Part shown: piece after piece, positions 28,569-37,199 of the stretch
Layout: each line of letters begins with the position of its first letter
How positions within the stretch are numbered: position 1 is the stretch's first letter
Assembly (NCBI GenBank): GCA_030591685.1
Contig: JAUVAX010000006.1
Span: 22,536 to 86,535 of the forward strand
Reading direction: 5' to 3'
Length of the DNA: 64,000 nt
Source of the DNA: Pseudobdellovibrionaceae bacterium
Lineage (GTDB): Bacteria; Bdellovibrionota; Bdellovibrionia; Bdellovibrionales; UBA1609
Translations under genes and position numbers: made by a program
Notes under the pieces: model-generated
The model's input: only the letters and a program-made list of their open reading frames with translations
What the model was told of the DNA's origin: nothing
Databases searched by the model: none

Positions 28569-30395
28569 TCACGAAAATTTTTTGTGCATTTTCCAGAGAC
28601 AATCACTAATAAATGGACGGCGACTTTCTTTTGTTGCCACTATAAGTAATTTAGTTATTTTTAAATTCACAGGTTCTGAATAAAGTAAAATGAGAAGTTC
28701 TTGAATAAAGTTTGTGCTTAAGGTGATGTAGTTGTCAGTCCCAACGCCTAATTCAACCCCCTTTTTTTCCCACCATGAAAACGGATGATCTTTATAGTCT
28801 GGGAAGCATTCAGTGAGTTTCATATTTGAGGACGGCAGTGAAATTAAAGTTACTTTTTTGTGAATAAGTCGATTTAAAACATCATGCTGATATTGCTCAA
28901 CCTCTCGAGCTGTATGAAATTTTGTTTTTAAGAAACTTGTTGTTTCACTCTCAGTGAGTGGCTCACCAGAAATCAATTTATCTTTAACTTTTAGGTCTAA
29001 CCACTCCATGTCTAAGAGCTCATTATAATCAAGGGAACCCTTTTTAATATTTTTCTTATTTTTATTTAAAATAATAATTCTTTGATAGAGACGATGAAAA
29101 TAATAATTAGGGTTTATCCCTAGGCTAATTCCGTGCTCTAGCGTATCAATATGCCAAATATTCATGGCGTTATCGACAGATTGCACCCCTTTTCTAAGGT
29201 TTTTCCAGGTCTCGCCGTGGTGACTTCTGATTTTAAAGCCCTTATATTGTAATCTTCGAAGGCCAAACTTAAGCTCTTCAAAATGTCGCTTTCTGAAAAG
29301 TTCTTTTTCGTTTCCAACCGTGTCGACTTCATTCATTTTTATATATATATCAGGCCGTTTTTCAATGATTTCTAATATTTTATCTACCTGATTGTTGAAG
29401 TGTTCGCCTTTAGTTTTAAAATTTAAATTATCATAAAAATTTAATTCTTTTCTAAAACAAGGTGACAACTTAAAGTCAAACTGTGGAAGTTCTGATTTAA
29501 ATTTCATAAACCCATCATAAAGGCCGTAGACAACGTCTTCTTCTGTGACATCCTCAATGCCAGGTATTTTTTCACTTTCCATTGCGGTAACTCTTGAGAG
29601 TGTAAATTTAAGTCGAATTTGCCCCACATTATATTTGGTGTAGAGCTCTTTGGCCATATGGTAAGCGGCATCCTCGTGGGCCTTTCTAGAGTTTAAAATG
29701 AGTTTAGATAGATAGAGAATCCTAAGGTAGGTTTCAAAATGCTCGTCCTCCTTGAGTCGTATAAGGTTATCAACATCCTCTACGCTTGTTATGGGTAAGG
29801 CCTCTTTACCGTAGACCTTCATGATCCGCTCTTCATAGATTTTTTTATTAGGACCTTCTAATAATACTTTAAGCCGAGGGTAGATGAACGAGGCCGACAG
29901 GCTCCCTGTCAGGTGAATATGCTCTTCGTTGTAGGGAATAGGAAAGTGTTTAAAGAAATTAAAAAAAGCTTGGGAGACGGGGTGATTCAGGAGGGTCTCA
30001 ATATTGACCTCATCAATTTGAAACTCCGAAACAAGACGTCTAAACTCAGTAACAGAACGCTCAAGGTGCTTGCTGTTTTTAATGCCCTCAGAGCTAGATA
30101 AAAGCTCAAGTGTATCAGTGAGGGCTATCCCGTTGGTTTCGCTAATAACTTCAATGATTGATTTAGTGAGAAGTTTTATAATATTCACTTGTGTGTCTGG
30201 CATTGTAGGGTCCTCTAAAACTAGTTCTTGGTATTGTACCATTTTTTGACTTAAAACTGAAGGTTCTATGAGGTTATCTCTTTTGATAATTAATCCTAAT
30301 AAGGGGCTTAGGGAGCCCTGTCCTCCATGCTTGTGCGCCTCCTTGTTGTGCCGTGATGGCAAATCTACAGCTACAAGTGCCTGTGAGGCAGGCAC
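28569..30395 (-). CDS. Adenosine deaminase-like amidohydrolase with long N-terminal extension (start codon uncertain)
   Basis: EEHIHLTGSL (metal-binding HxH and L-x-GS), RSHHGETW, DTLEHGISL, LPSSNMKL, GVGTDNYI motifs in adenosine deaminase order; GTG at 30395 is only one possible start. Confidence 0.65.
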   Translation of the reverse strand: MPASQALVAVDLPSRHNKEAHKHGGQGSLSPLLGLIIKRDNLIEPSVLSQKMVQYQELVLEDPTMPDTQVNIIKLLTKSIIEVISETNGIALTDTLELLSSSEGIKNSKHLERSVTEFRRLVSEFQIDEVNIETLLNHPVSQAFFNFFKHFPIPYNEEHIHLTGSLSASFIYPRLKVLLEGPNKKIYEERIMKVYGKEALPITSVEDVDNLIRLKEDEHFETYLRILYLSKLILNSRKAHEDAAYHMAKELYTKYNVGQIRLKFTLSRVTAMESEKIPGIEDVTEEDVVYGLYDGFMKFKSELPQFDFKLSPCFRKELNFYDNLNFKTKGEHFNNQVDKILEIIEKRPDIYIKMNEVDTVGNEKELFRKRHFEELKFGLRRLQYKGFKIRSHHGETWKNLRKGVQSVDNAMNIWHIDTLEHGISLGINPNYYFHRLYQRIIILNKNKKNIKKGSLDYNELLDMEWLDLKVKDKLISGEPLTESETTSFLKTKFHTAREVEQYQHDVLNRLIHKKVTLISLPSSNMKLTECFPDYKDHPFSWWEKKGVELGVGTDNYITLSTNFIQELLILLYSEPVNLKITKLLIVATKESRRPFISDCLWKMHKKFS

Positions 30396-30411
30396 TTGTA
30401 GCTGTAGATTT
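30361..30411. repeat. Perfect 23-bp inverted repeat with 5-nt loop
   Basis: aaatctacagctacaagtgcctg-tgagg-caggcacttgtagctgtagattt; arms 30361-30383 and 30389-30411. Confidence 0.95.
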
Positions 30412-30417
30412 TATAAT
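30412..30417 (+). promoter_or_regulatory. Candidate -10 hexamer TATAAT abutting the inverted repeat
   Basis: Exact TATAAT immediately after the right arm of the inverted repeat, oriented toward the transglycosylase-like gene; no convincing -35. Confidence 0.35.
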
Positions 30418-30493
30418 AGCCTCTCTATCTTAATAATCAGGTGACAATTAAGGCTGTATTTTGTAATTTTCACCCTATTTAAGGGCACGCGAG

Positions 30494-30511
30494 GCCCTGA
30501 TCCGACAGGGC
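30494..30511. repeat. Short hairpin gccctg-atccga-cagggc in the divergent intergenic region
   Basis: 6-bp perfect arms, 6-nt loop; possible leader hairpin or weak terminator. Confidence 0.5.
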
Positions 30512-30620
30512 TTAGTGTTTAAAAACATTGAGAATTTTGGAGGCGGCCCTGCTTTCAGGCCATGTATTTTTATGGCTAAACCTTTGCACATCACTTAAAG
30601 TACGGAGGTCAAGTTTAGCT

Positions 30621-32741
30621 ATGCACATTCATAATATATTTATAATTCTCTTAATGGTGACATTTATTTATAACCCATTAGCTGTTCAGGCGGACGATGG
30701 TAGTAACCTCGTAATGGCCGCTCAGCCTAATGACCTTAATCATTCAGCACACGGTCTCTATGTAGGGGAACTTAAGGGGCTATTGCCTCCACCTCGAAAT
30801 ATGTATAGAAAAAGAATGAAGTATAATTCAAGCCCTCCATTTCCAAGGAACTTTAGGTCCTCAAATTATTTTACAATTGCTCCAGAGGTGGTTGTTGCTG
30901 GCCCTGGTTTGTACTTTGATGACGGCAAGCCCTTGCGTGAGACCCTGTCTAACCAGAGCGTATATTTTCAAAGTATATTTAGAGCTATAATCAATTCGGC
31001 TCACAAATATGCTCAAGGAGAGTATACACCGGGGGCTAATGATAACTTCACTTATTACTCCTTTTTAGTGGCGGCATTAGCAGTACCCCTTCATGAAAGC
31101 CGTCTTCAACACTTTAGAGTATCTAATAGTAACAAGTGTTATTCGAACACAAACAACTTGAGTGTTTATTATGACTCTGTGACTTATAAAAAAGCGACGG
31201 GCAGAAACACTCTTTTTTTAAGGAATACTTTAAGAGCCACCGGTGATATTATCCGCGAAGCGTATAAAGACCCTGTTGAGGTTTACTTCCCAAGTTGTGA
31301 GCAACTACCTAAAGACACATTAATGCATCAAGTTTTGACGTCTACTAATTTAATGGACTTTGGGATTATGCAAATAAACATTAAATCACATGCCTCTGAT
31401 TTTTTGCGCCCTGACACAGCACTTAGTCTGTATGAAACCATCGATAATGGAGTGCAATACTTATGGGATCAAAAAGGGGCTAGGGGTTTTATATACCTGA
31501 GAAACAAGTTAAATTATGTAAATCGATACTCCAAGGCTTGTGAATTTAAAATTAACCCCTTTTATACATTAAATAAGAGCAATGAAGAGGTCCCGTACTC
31601 AGGGACAAGGTCCGCCATATACTATAACCTAATTAGGGCTTCATGGGCGGGCTTTTATAATCAGGGGGCTGGCCAGCCTAAAAATGTATGTCGGTTTTCA
31701 AACGTAAAAGCTCGAAATCATAATAATGATATTGAGTTTAAACGAAGCTTGGACTCTATAGTTAAATTTGACAAAAGCCCTTGGCATAAATTTCTACCTA
31801 AAAATTCAGTTGAGTATGCGGCCTTAACAGAGATTGTTTACAATTTCAGGACCATTTATACCAAAAAAATTGAAGAGGAAAAAAGTGAGTACGTAAAGCT
31901 AATTGTAAATGCACCATTAAAGGCGTTTGGAACAAAGGCAGAGTTAAATTATTCAGACTATAATGTAAACTATTTATTTAATCAGGATAAAATAGAAGTG
32001 TACAAGATCCCACAGCTTAGAGGGCATGACGGGTCCACTAATAAGTGCGGATTTATAAAAAACCCGATTAAGAGAGGTTACTTTAAAACTCATGTTATTT
32101 CTGAATTTGAAGACAAAGATCAAATGAAATGGGCTTTGATTAAAATGCCCAAGTATGCTGAATATTATTTTAAGGATGCTCCTGTTTATGTTAAAAAGAA
32201 AAAGAGCAAATCTAAAATTAATGCTAATATAAGGCTTACTAAGGCCGGTAAATTGTCGGGTCTTGTATTTGATGCGAAAATGGCAAAAGATTACCCTCGT
32301 TTACCGTTACTTCAACAAGATGGCAATTGGTACGAGGTCAGCATTGATGGGGCCCCTTATTGGATTCATAGAGTAAATTTTGAGACCTTTCAAGATGACT
32401 CCAATGTAGACCCTTTGTGCCAGGTCGATCAGTTTTTTGTAAATTCAAGTGTTCTTGAAAAGGTGAATAAGGCCCCTATTGGTTATGCGACACTAAAAGT
32501 TAAAAATATTAAAATCAGAAAGTATCCGGATTCTAAAGCAACAGTTATTGACATGTTATTTTACTCGGACAAAAAGCCTGTTGGAGTCCCGATCTTAGCT
32601 GAAACCACTAATCGCCGCGGGAAGAAGTGGATGTCTGTAAAGCCCAATGGTTTTGTTCGCGGTTGGGTAAGGGCTAATCAGTTTAATGTTCATTATTTTG
32701 ATAAAAATAAGATAAACAGCCCTGTTGGGGAAGAAGGCTGA
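30621..32741 (+). CDS. Exported lytic-transglycosylase-like (SLT fold) protein with C-terminal SH3b-like domain
   Basis: Signal peptide MHIHNIFIILLMVTFIYNPLAVQA; PLHESRL (catalytic Glu context) and LMDFGIMQINIKSH; C-terminal LKVKNIKIRKYPDSKATVI...WMSVKPNGFVRGWVRANQF SH3b-like. Confidence 0.7.
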   Translation: MHIHNIFIILLMVTFIYNPLAVQADDGSNLVMAAQPNDLNHSAHGLYVGELKGLLPPPRNMYRKRMKYNSSPPFPRNFRSSNYFTIAPEVVVAGPGLYFDDGKPLRETLSNQSVYFQSIFRAIINSAHKYAQGEYTPGANDNFTYYSFLVAALAVPLHESRLQHFRVSNSNKCYSNTNNLSVYYDSVTYKKATGRNTLFLRNTLRATGDIIREAYKDPVEVYFPSCEQLPKDTLMHQVLTSTNLMDFGIMQINIKSHASDFLRPDTALSLYETIDNGVQYLWDQKGARGFIYLRNKLNYVNRYSKACEFKINPFYTLNKSNEEVPYSGTRSAIYYNLIRASWAGFYNQGAGQPKNVCRFSNVKARNHNNDIEFKRSLDSIVKFDKSPWHKFLPKNSVEYAALTEIVYNFRTIYTKKIEEEKSEYVKLIVNAPLKAFGTKAELNYSDYNVNYLFNQDKIEVYKIPQLRGHDGSTNKCGFIKNPIKRGYFKTHVISEFEDKDQMKWALIKMPKYAEYYFKDAPVYVKKKKSKSKINANIRLTKAGKLSGLVFDAKMAKDYPRLPLLQQDGNWYEVSIDGAPYWIHRVNFETFQDDSNVDPLCQVDQFFVNSSVLEKVNKAPIGYATLKVKNIKIRKYPDSKATVIDMLFYSDKKPVGVPILAETTNRRGKKWMSVKPNGFVRGWVRANQFNVHYFDKNKINSPVGEEG

Positions 32742-33712
32742 TGTTAAAAAAAATAATCATTGCTTCATTATTAGCCCTGCTGTTTTTAGTGAGTAAAAAA
32801 TATTTCTTTAAAGGCACAATAAGTTCGCCGCTTAATTCGGCTCACAACATTGAGAACTCCCCCAGCGAGGCCATTAATAAAATTGATGAAAAACTTTTAT
32901 TAAAAACTACAAATAAAGAGGATCCAGTAAAGGTAGCCAAAAACATAATTGACTCAGACTCCATGCGGGATAAAGTTTTTACGCCTACAGGGGAACAGAA
33001 AAAAATATTTTATTCTAAAAACATTAATGAGCTGATAGATAAAAGCTCAGTGGGTAAATACGTATCGTTAGCTGAAGAGACCTTAAAGGCACTTTCGGTG
33101 TGCCTTTCAGATGGGACCCTTTGTAACCAACAACCAGACCTGAGAGAGGGTGGTGTTGAATATCAGGACCCAAGCAACACTATATATCATTTTTATGTGG
33201 ATCGATCCCTGCAGTTACTGCAGAAGGCAGCAAAAGAGGACGTCAGTGCCTCTCGGGGCATTAATTATGAACTCGTGTCGTCGGCGTTAAAAATTCAACA
33301 TAGTACAATACCCTTAAGGGCCACTGAAATTATTCTTGAAAATAAAGAGGCTTCAATTGATATGAGAGAGATCCTTAAAAGTACCAAAGCCCTTATGGGT
33401 CCTGTTAAGGCTCAAATATATGTAACTCTTGCGCATTCAGATATACGAAACGCTAGAAATAATGCAGATTTTGTAGGTGAAATCACTTCGAATATAACTT
33501 TAAACGAAGACCCTACGACCTCTCGACACGTGTTTGATAAGCTCTATCAACTAAAGCTCTCTGCCGGTCAATTTGAATCGACGGTAAGAAAATCATGTCA
33601 TTTAAAAAATAATTTAAAAGAATCCTCAAGAAAAGATCAATTTAATAGATCTTTGCAGTTTCAACTAGCAAAAATGAATATCTCACAAGCTCCTGCTTAT
33701 TATTGCCCGTAA
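32741..33712 (+). CDS. Hypothetical exported/membrane-anchored protein, translationally coupled to upstream gene
   Basis: N-terminal TM/signal MLKKIIIASLLALLFLVSKKYF; start overlaps stop of the transglycosylase-like ORF. Confidence 0.7.
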   Translation: MLKKIIIASLLALLFLVSKKYFFKGTISSPLNSAHNIENSPSEAINKIDEKLLLKTTNKEDPVKVAKNIIDSDSMRDKVFTPTGEQKKIFYSKNINELIDKSSVGKYVSLAEETLKALSVCLSDGTLCNQQPDLREGGVEYQDPSNTIYHFYVDRSLQLLQKAAKEDVSASRGINYELVSSALKIQHSTIPLRATEIILENKEASIDMREILKSTKALMGPVKAQIYVTLAHSDIRNARNNADFVGEITSNITLNEDPTTSRHVFDKLYQLKLSAGQFESTVRKSCHLKNNLKESSRKDQFNRSLQFQLAKMNISQAPAYYCP

Positions 33713-33732
33713 GTTAGATGTATAATTTTAAG

Positions 33733-35346
33733 TTATGACATAAGGCGATCAAGTGTCGGACCTGTAATCGTGACAACGCACGAAAGGGGATGCGGGTGGC
33801 CCATGTGTGGAAAATTACTAGTTGGTTTTTTATGGGCTCTAGAGTTTTCGCCAGGGTGTTGAATAGATAAAAATATAGTCTTAAAGTCAGGTGAAAAACT
33901 AACTCCTGTTAATTCACTATCAGTGGGCCCTGCTGCAACCCTATAAACATGTCCAGAATTTGGCCCTGATAGGGGGATATAAAAAAGACTGTTGTTTAAA
34001 AAAGGCTTGTATGAGCCTCTTAATAATTTTCTGGTTGAAATATCACTACAAAGCCAAAGGTTCCCTTTTTTATCAAAAGCTATATTGTCGGGATTTGAAA
34101 ACCCCGTTCGTTCTCCGCCAGATAAAAACTCAGAGGCTTTAAAGCTTTGTGAGGTGTGATGACCACCTGTGGGCTCAATTTTCAAAATAGATCCGTAAAA
34201 ATTTTTTCTTTTTGGGTTTCCGGTGAGTGTTGCAAATACATTTCCAGTAGTGGGGTGAATGGCAATATCTTCTGGTCGATCAAGAGGGGTCCCGCCGACG
34301 AGGTGTGCGGCCTTTCGAGTATATGTATTAATTTGCGTTTGTGAGGTGAAGTGTTTTTTAAGTAAAGGGCTTTTGCTTCTATCAAGGCTAATCCACCGGC
34401 CATTGATAGTGTCGGCAACAAAGAGTTCACCATTATTAAGCGAATTGGGACGATCAGAGATAAATTTGTAGAGACATTGGTCTGATTTATCGTCAGCTGA
34501 ATACACAACGCACCTGCCGTCAGAGGCCTTTATGGTGGTGGCACACTCATGAGAAAATCGCCCCATAGAGGTGTGTTTTTTTGCAACCCCCGTAAGAGGG
34601 TTGACCTCAACAACCCAGCCATAATGCTCGGGTGGGTATTTATAAAACCGCCACCACTGGTAGTCTCGGCTTTTAGGGGCAGAGGCAAAACTTCGGTTTT
34701 TGCCTAAAAGTTCAATGTCGCCATAATAATTTTGATAATTTTCTTCGCTCGTAAGTATTGTGTTCCATGGTGTCTTTCCGCCGGCACAGTTGGCAATAGT
34801 GCCCACGGCATATTTATGCCCCAAAATGGTTTTATTATTTGCAAAATTTATTTTTGTTTTTCCTGTAAGGCGGCGGTTGTACGGTGAGTTTTTTACAAGG
34901 GCCCACTTGTTGTTGGATTTTTTAATATGAACTAAGCTGCCACCCACCATATTTTGCTCTTTATCGACTTGTTCAATTGTTCGCTTTTGGCCTTTGCTTT
35001 TGTGGTCATAGCCGCTTGTAAAAAGTGTTAATGTGCTTTCATGGTTCACCCAGAGGATTCCCTCGTCTGGTTTATTGGCGAGAGGTATAAACTGAGTGTA
35101 ATCATTATTACTACCAAACACCTGAGTACTGTTGATGGGGTCTAGCTCTTTGAGCAAAATAGACCATCTAAAGCCCTTGGCTAAACTTAAGTTGTCGTAG
35201 GCTGTCGGGGGGAGGGGCTGAAAGGGCAGTAGAGTACTTTTGGGGTTCAGCTGGCAGGCTGTGGCACTTGAGAGGCCCGCAGAAACAACGCCGGCCTGAG
35301 CCATAAATTTAATAAAGTCTCGTCTTGAAACCATTGAATCTTGCAT
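33733..35346 (-). CDS. PhoX/DUF839 family secreted protein with Tat-type signal
   Basis: Twin-arginine VSRRDFIKFMAQAGVVSAG; ILWVNHES, RFSHECATT, DNIAFDKKGNLWLCSD, SIQHPGENS motifs of PhoX-like phosphatases. Confidence 0.82.
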   Translation of the reverse strand: MQDSMVSRRDFIKFMAQAGVVSAGLSSATACQLNPKSTLLPFQPLPPTAYDNLSLAKGFRWSILLKELDPINSTQVFGSNNDYTQFIPLANKPDEGILWVNHESTLTLFTSGYDHKSKGQKRTIEQVDKEQNMVGGSLVHIKKSNNKWALVKNSPYNRRLTGKTKINFANNKTILGHKYAVGTIANCAGGKTPWNTILTSEENYQNYYGDIELLGKNRSFASAPKSRDYQWWRFYKYPPEHYGWVVEVNPLTGVAKKHTSMGRFSHECATTIKASDGRCVVYSADDKSDQCLYKFISDRPNSLNNGELFVADTINGRWISLDRSKSPLLKKHFTSQTQINTYTRKAAHLVGGTPLDRPEDIAIHPTTGNVFATLTGNPKRKNFYGSILKIEPTGGHHTSQSFKASEFLSGGERTGFSNPDNIAFDKKGNLWLCSDISTRKLLRGSYKPFLNNSLFYIPLSGPNSGHVYRVAAGPTDSELTGVSFSPDFKTIFLSIQHPGENSRAHKKPTSNFPHMGHPHPLSCVVTITGPTLDRLMS

Positions 35347-35400
35347 TTAACTTATTTATCTAACTTTGAATAAAAAGGCAAAAAATATTTGAGGGGGAAA

Positions 35401-35676
35401 TCACTTTTCGTGCTCACTATTTAAGCTATTCCGGTAGTGTTGTAAGCTAAAATGCCCATAGACCTTTTTTAAAAGCATATTATAGACCTCATTTGCTGTG
35501 TCCTCACGGATATCATCAATAAATGCTAAGGGGAGAGAGGCTGTTTTTTTTAATGAGTCAATGTACTGGTCAACAACGCTGACAACAAAGGTGTCCTCGC
35601 TCTCTTCCTCGATGAATTCATTAAGTAAGTGGATTTCGAATATACGGTATAGATGGTCATCTGTTTTTACGCTCAT
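35401..35676 (-). CDS. Hypothetical protein (91 aa)
   Basis: Plausible protein composition, not overlapped by other genes. Confidence 0.5.
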   Translation of the reverse strand: MSVKTDDHLYRIFEIHLLNEFIEEESEDTFVVSVVDQYIDSLKKTASLPLAFIDDIREDTANEVYNMLLKKVYGHFSLQHYRNSLNSEHEK

Positions 35677-35780
35677 AAAAATATTTCGGTGATTTATTGG
35701 TAATAATTTAGCTTTTGTTTATAATAAGGGTCTATTTTATCTTTAAGTCTGGTGGTACTAAGGCGGGGTAGGAGAGAGAA

Positions 35781-37016
35781 ATGCTTAATATAAACGAACT
35801 AGAGTTAGACCAAATTCTTGGTAGTGAATTAGGCTCCTACGTTGGGTTTGAATGGGTAGATTTTATTGTCTCAGGCCGAGACTATTTATTTGTCTTTCAA
35901 AAACAAGGTTGTAAGAAGTGGCTATGGGTAGACCTAGGGTCATCAGGACCAGCCTTTTTGCCTATTTTGGATCCACCAGCGAGGCTTAAGGGGGAGAAAA
36001 AACCCATTGGTCTTTTTTTTCAGTCTAACTTGAAGGGGCAAATCCTTACTGGAGTCAGCAGGGTTAAAGATCAGGGACGTGTTGTTGTGCTTGAGTTTTC
36101 TGAAGACTGTCGGGTTGAAGCTCGCCTCTACCCCTCTGGGAAAAACCTAACCTTTAGTGCCTCTAATAAGTCATTAAGTGCATTTAAACTAATCCCTGCA
36201 AGCGCCATACAGAGGAGTGAGAATCAAAAATTTAACGTTCGATCTCTAGACGAGATTAAGACATCGTGGCTCGCCTTAAGAGAGTCAAAGGGGAGTGGAT
36301 ATAAAGAAAAGTTGATTAAAACAAATGAAAAAAAAATGGCTAAAGTACGAGTAGCCATAAAGAAGGCACAAGATAACTATGATCAAAATTTATATAAAAA
36401 GTGGTTAGATTTGGGGGCTTGGCTTAAAGAAAACCAAACCCTTAGCGTTCCAAAAAACTATGAGTGGCTTATTGATGCTCAGAAACCTTTAAGCTGGAAC
36501 ATAACTAATTGCTTTGAAAAATCTAAAAAACAAAAAATAAAAAGAGTAGGGACGGCTGATCGGATCTCTCAGTTAAAGCTGGAGTTAAAAACAGCAGAGA
36601 GTCGGCCTGTGGAGGTTGAAACTCGGTCGGTGGACAAAAAGAGACTCCTAGAGGCCTCGGGAGCAAAGGGTCGAAGAAAAAAAATTAATGACCATGTGAC
36701 CTTTACAATAGGGAAAAGTGCCGCCGACAATATGAAGCTTTTGCGCAAGGCAAGGCCTTGGCATTTATGGGTGCATTTGCAGGATGAGCCCAGTGCTCAT
36801 GGGTTTATTGAGGTGAATAAAGCATACTCCTTAACATCTGGGGAAATAGAGCTTGTCGCCAGAAGCTTATATCAGCAAACGCGAAAGAAAGCGCCTCAGG
36901 GGGGTGAAAAGTTCGCCGTTTTGATGGCGCAGTGTCGACACGTAAGGCCTATAAAGGGAGATCGCTTGGGTCGTGTGCATTATAAGCAGGAGAGCGTTCA
37001 TTTGTACTCATGGTGA
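35781..37016 (+). CDS. NFACT family protein (Rqc2/RqcH/FbpA-like, DUF814 NFACT-R domain)
   Basis: C-terminal FTIGKSAADNMKLLRKARPWHLWVHLQDEPSAHGFIEV...ARSLYQQTRKKAP...VRPIKGDRLGRVHY NFACT-R hallmark; central coiled-coil-like segment; short divergent NFACT-N. Confidence 0.82.
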   Translation: MLNINELELDQILGSELGSYVGFEWVDFIVSGRDYLFVFQKQGCKKWLWVDLGSSGPAFLPILDPPARLKGEKKPIGLFFQSNLKGQILTGVSRVKDQGRVVVLEFSEDCRVEARLYPSGKNLTFSASNKSLSAFKLIPASAIQRSENQKFNVRSLDEIKTSWLALRESKGSGYKEKLIKTNEKKMAKVRVAIKKAQDNYDQNLYKKWLDLGAWLKENQTLSVPKNYEWLIDAQKPLSWNITNCFEKSKKQKIKRVGTADRISQLKLELKTAESRPVEVETRSVDKKRLLEASGAKGRRKKINDHVTFTIGKSAADNMKLLRKARPWHLWVHLQDEPSAHGFIEVNKAYSLTSGEIELVARSLYQQTRKKAPQGGEKFAVLMAQCRHVRPIKGDRLGRVHYKQESVHLYSW

Positions 37017-37094
37017 GCAGGCGTAGTGAGGGAACCATAGAGGTATGAAATGATTTTTTGTGGTCAAATGCATTAGAGCTTTATTTTTTTTAAA

Positions 37095-37135
37095 TTAAAC
37101 GAGACTATTAACACAAGATTAATATTTAAACGAGA
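37095..37135. promoter_or_regulatory. Pair of 10-bp direct repeats TTAAACGAGA (31-bp spacing) upstream of ABC operon
   Basis: ttaaacgaga at 37095-37104 and 37126-37135, in the 5' region of the ABC transporter operon. Confidence 0.4.
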
Positions 37136-37199
37136 GTCAGCTCGCAAACTATTTATGCTTAATGTAAAGGTAATGCTGAGCAAGAAAAAAGAGAATTTT

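Noticed and set aside
34156-34508. Several overlapping ORFs (34156..34344, 34182..34508, 34259..34471) inside the PhoX-like gene
   Set aside because: All lie within a convincing 537-aa CDS and have no recognisable motifs or SD.
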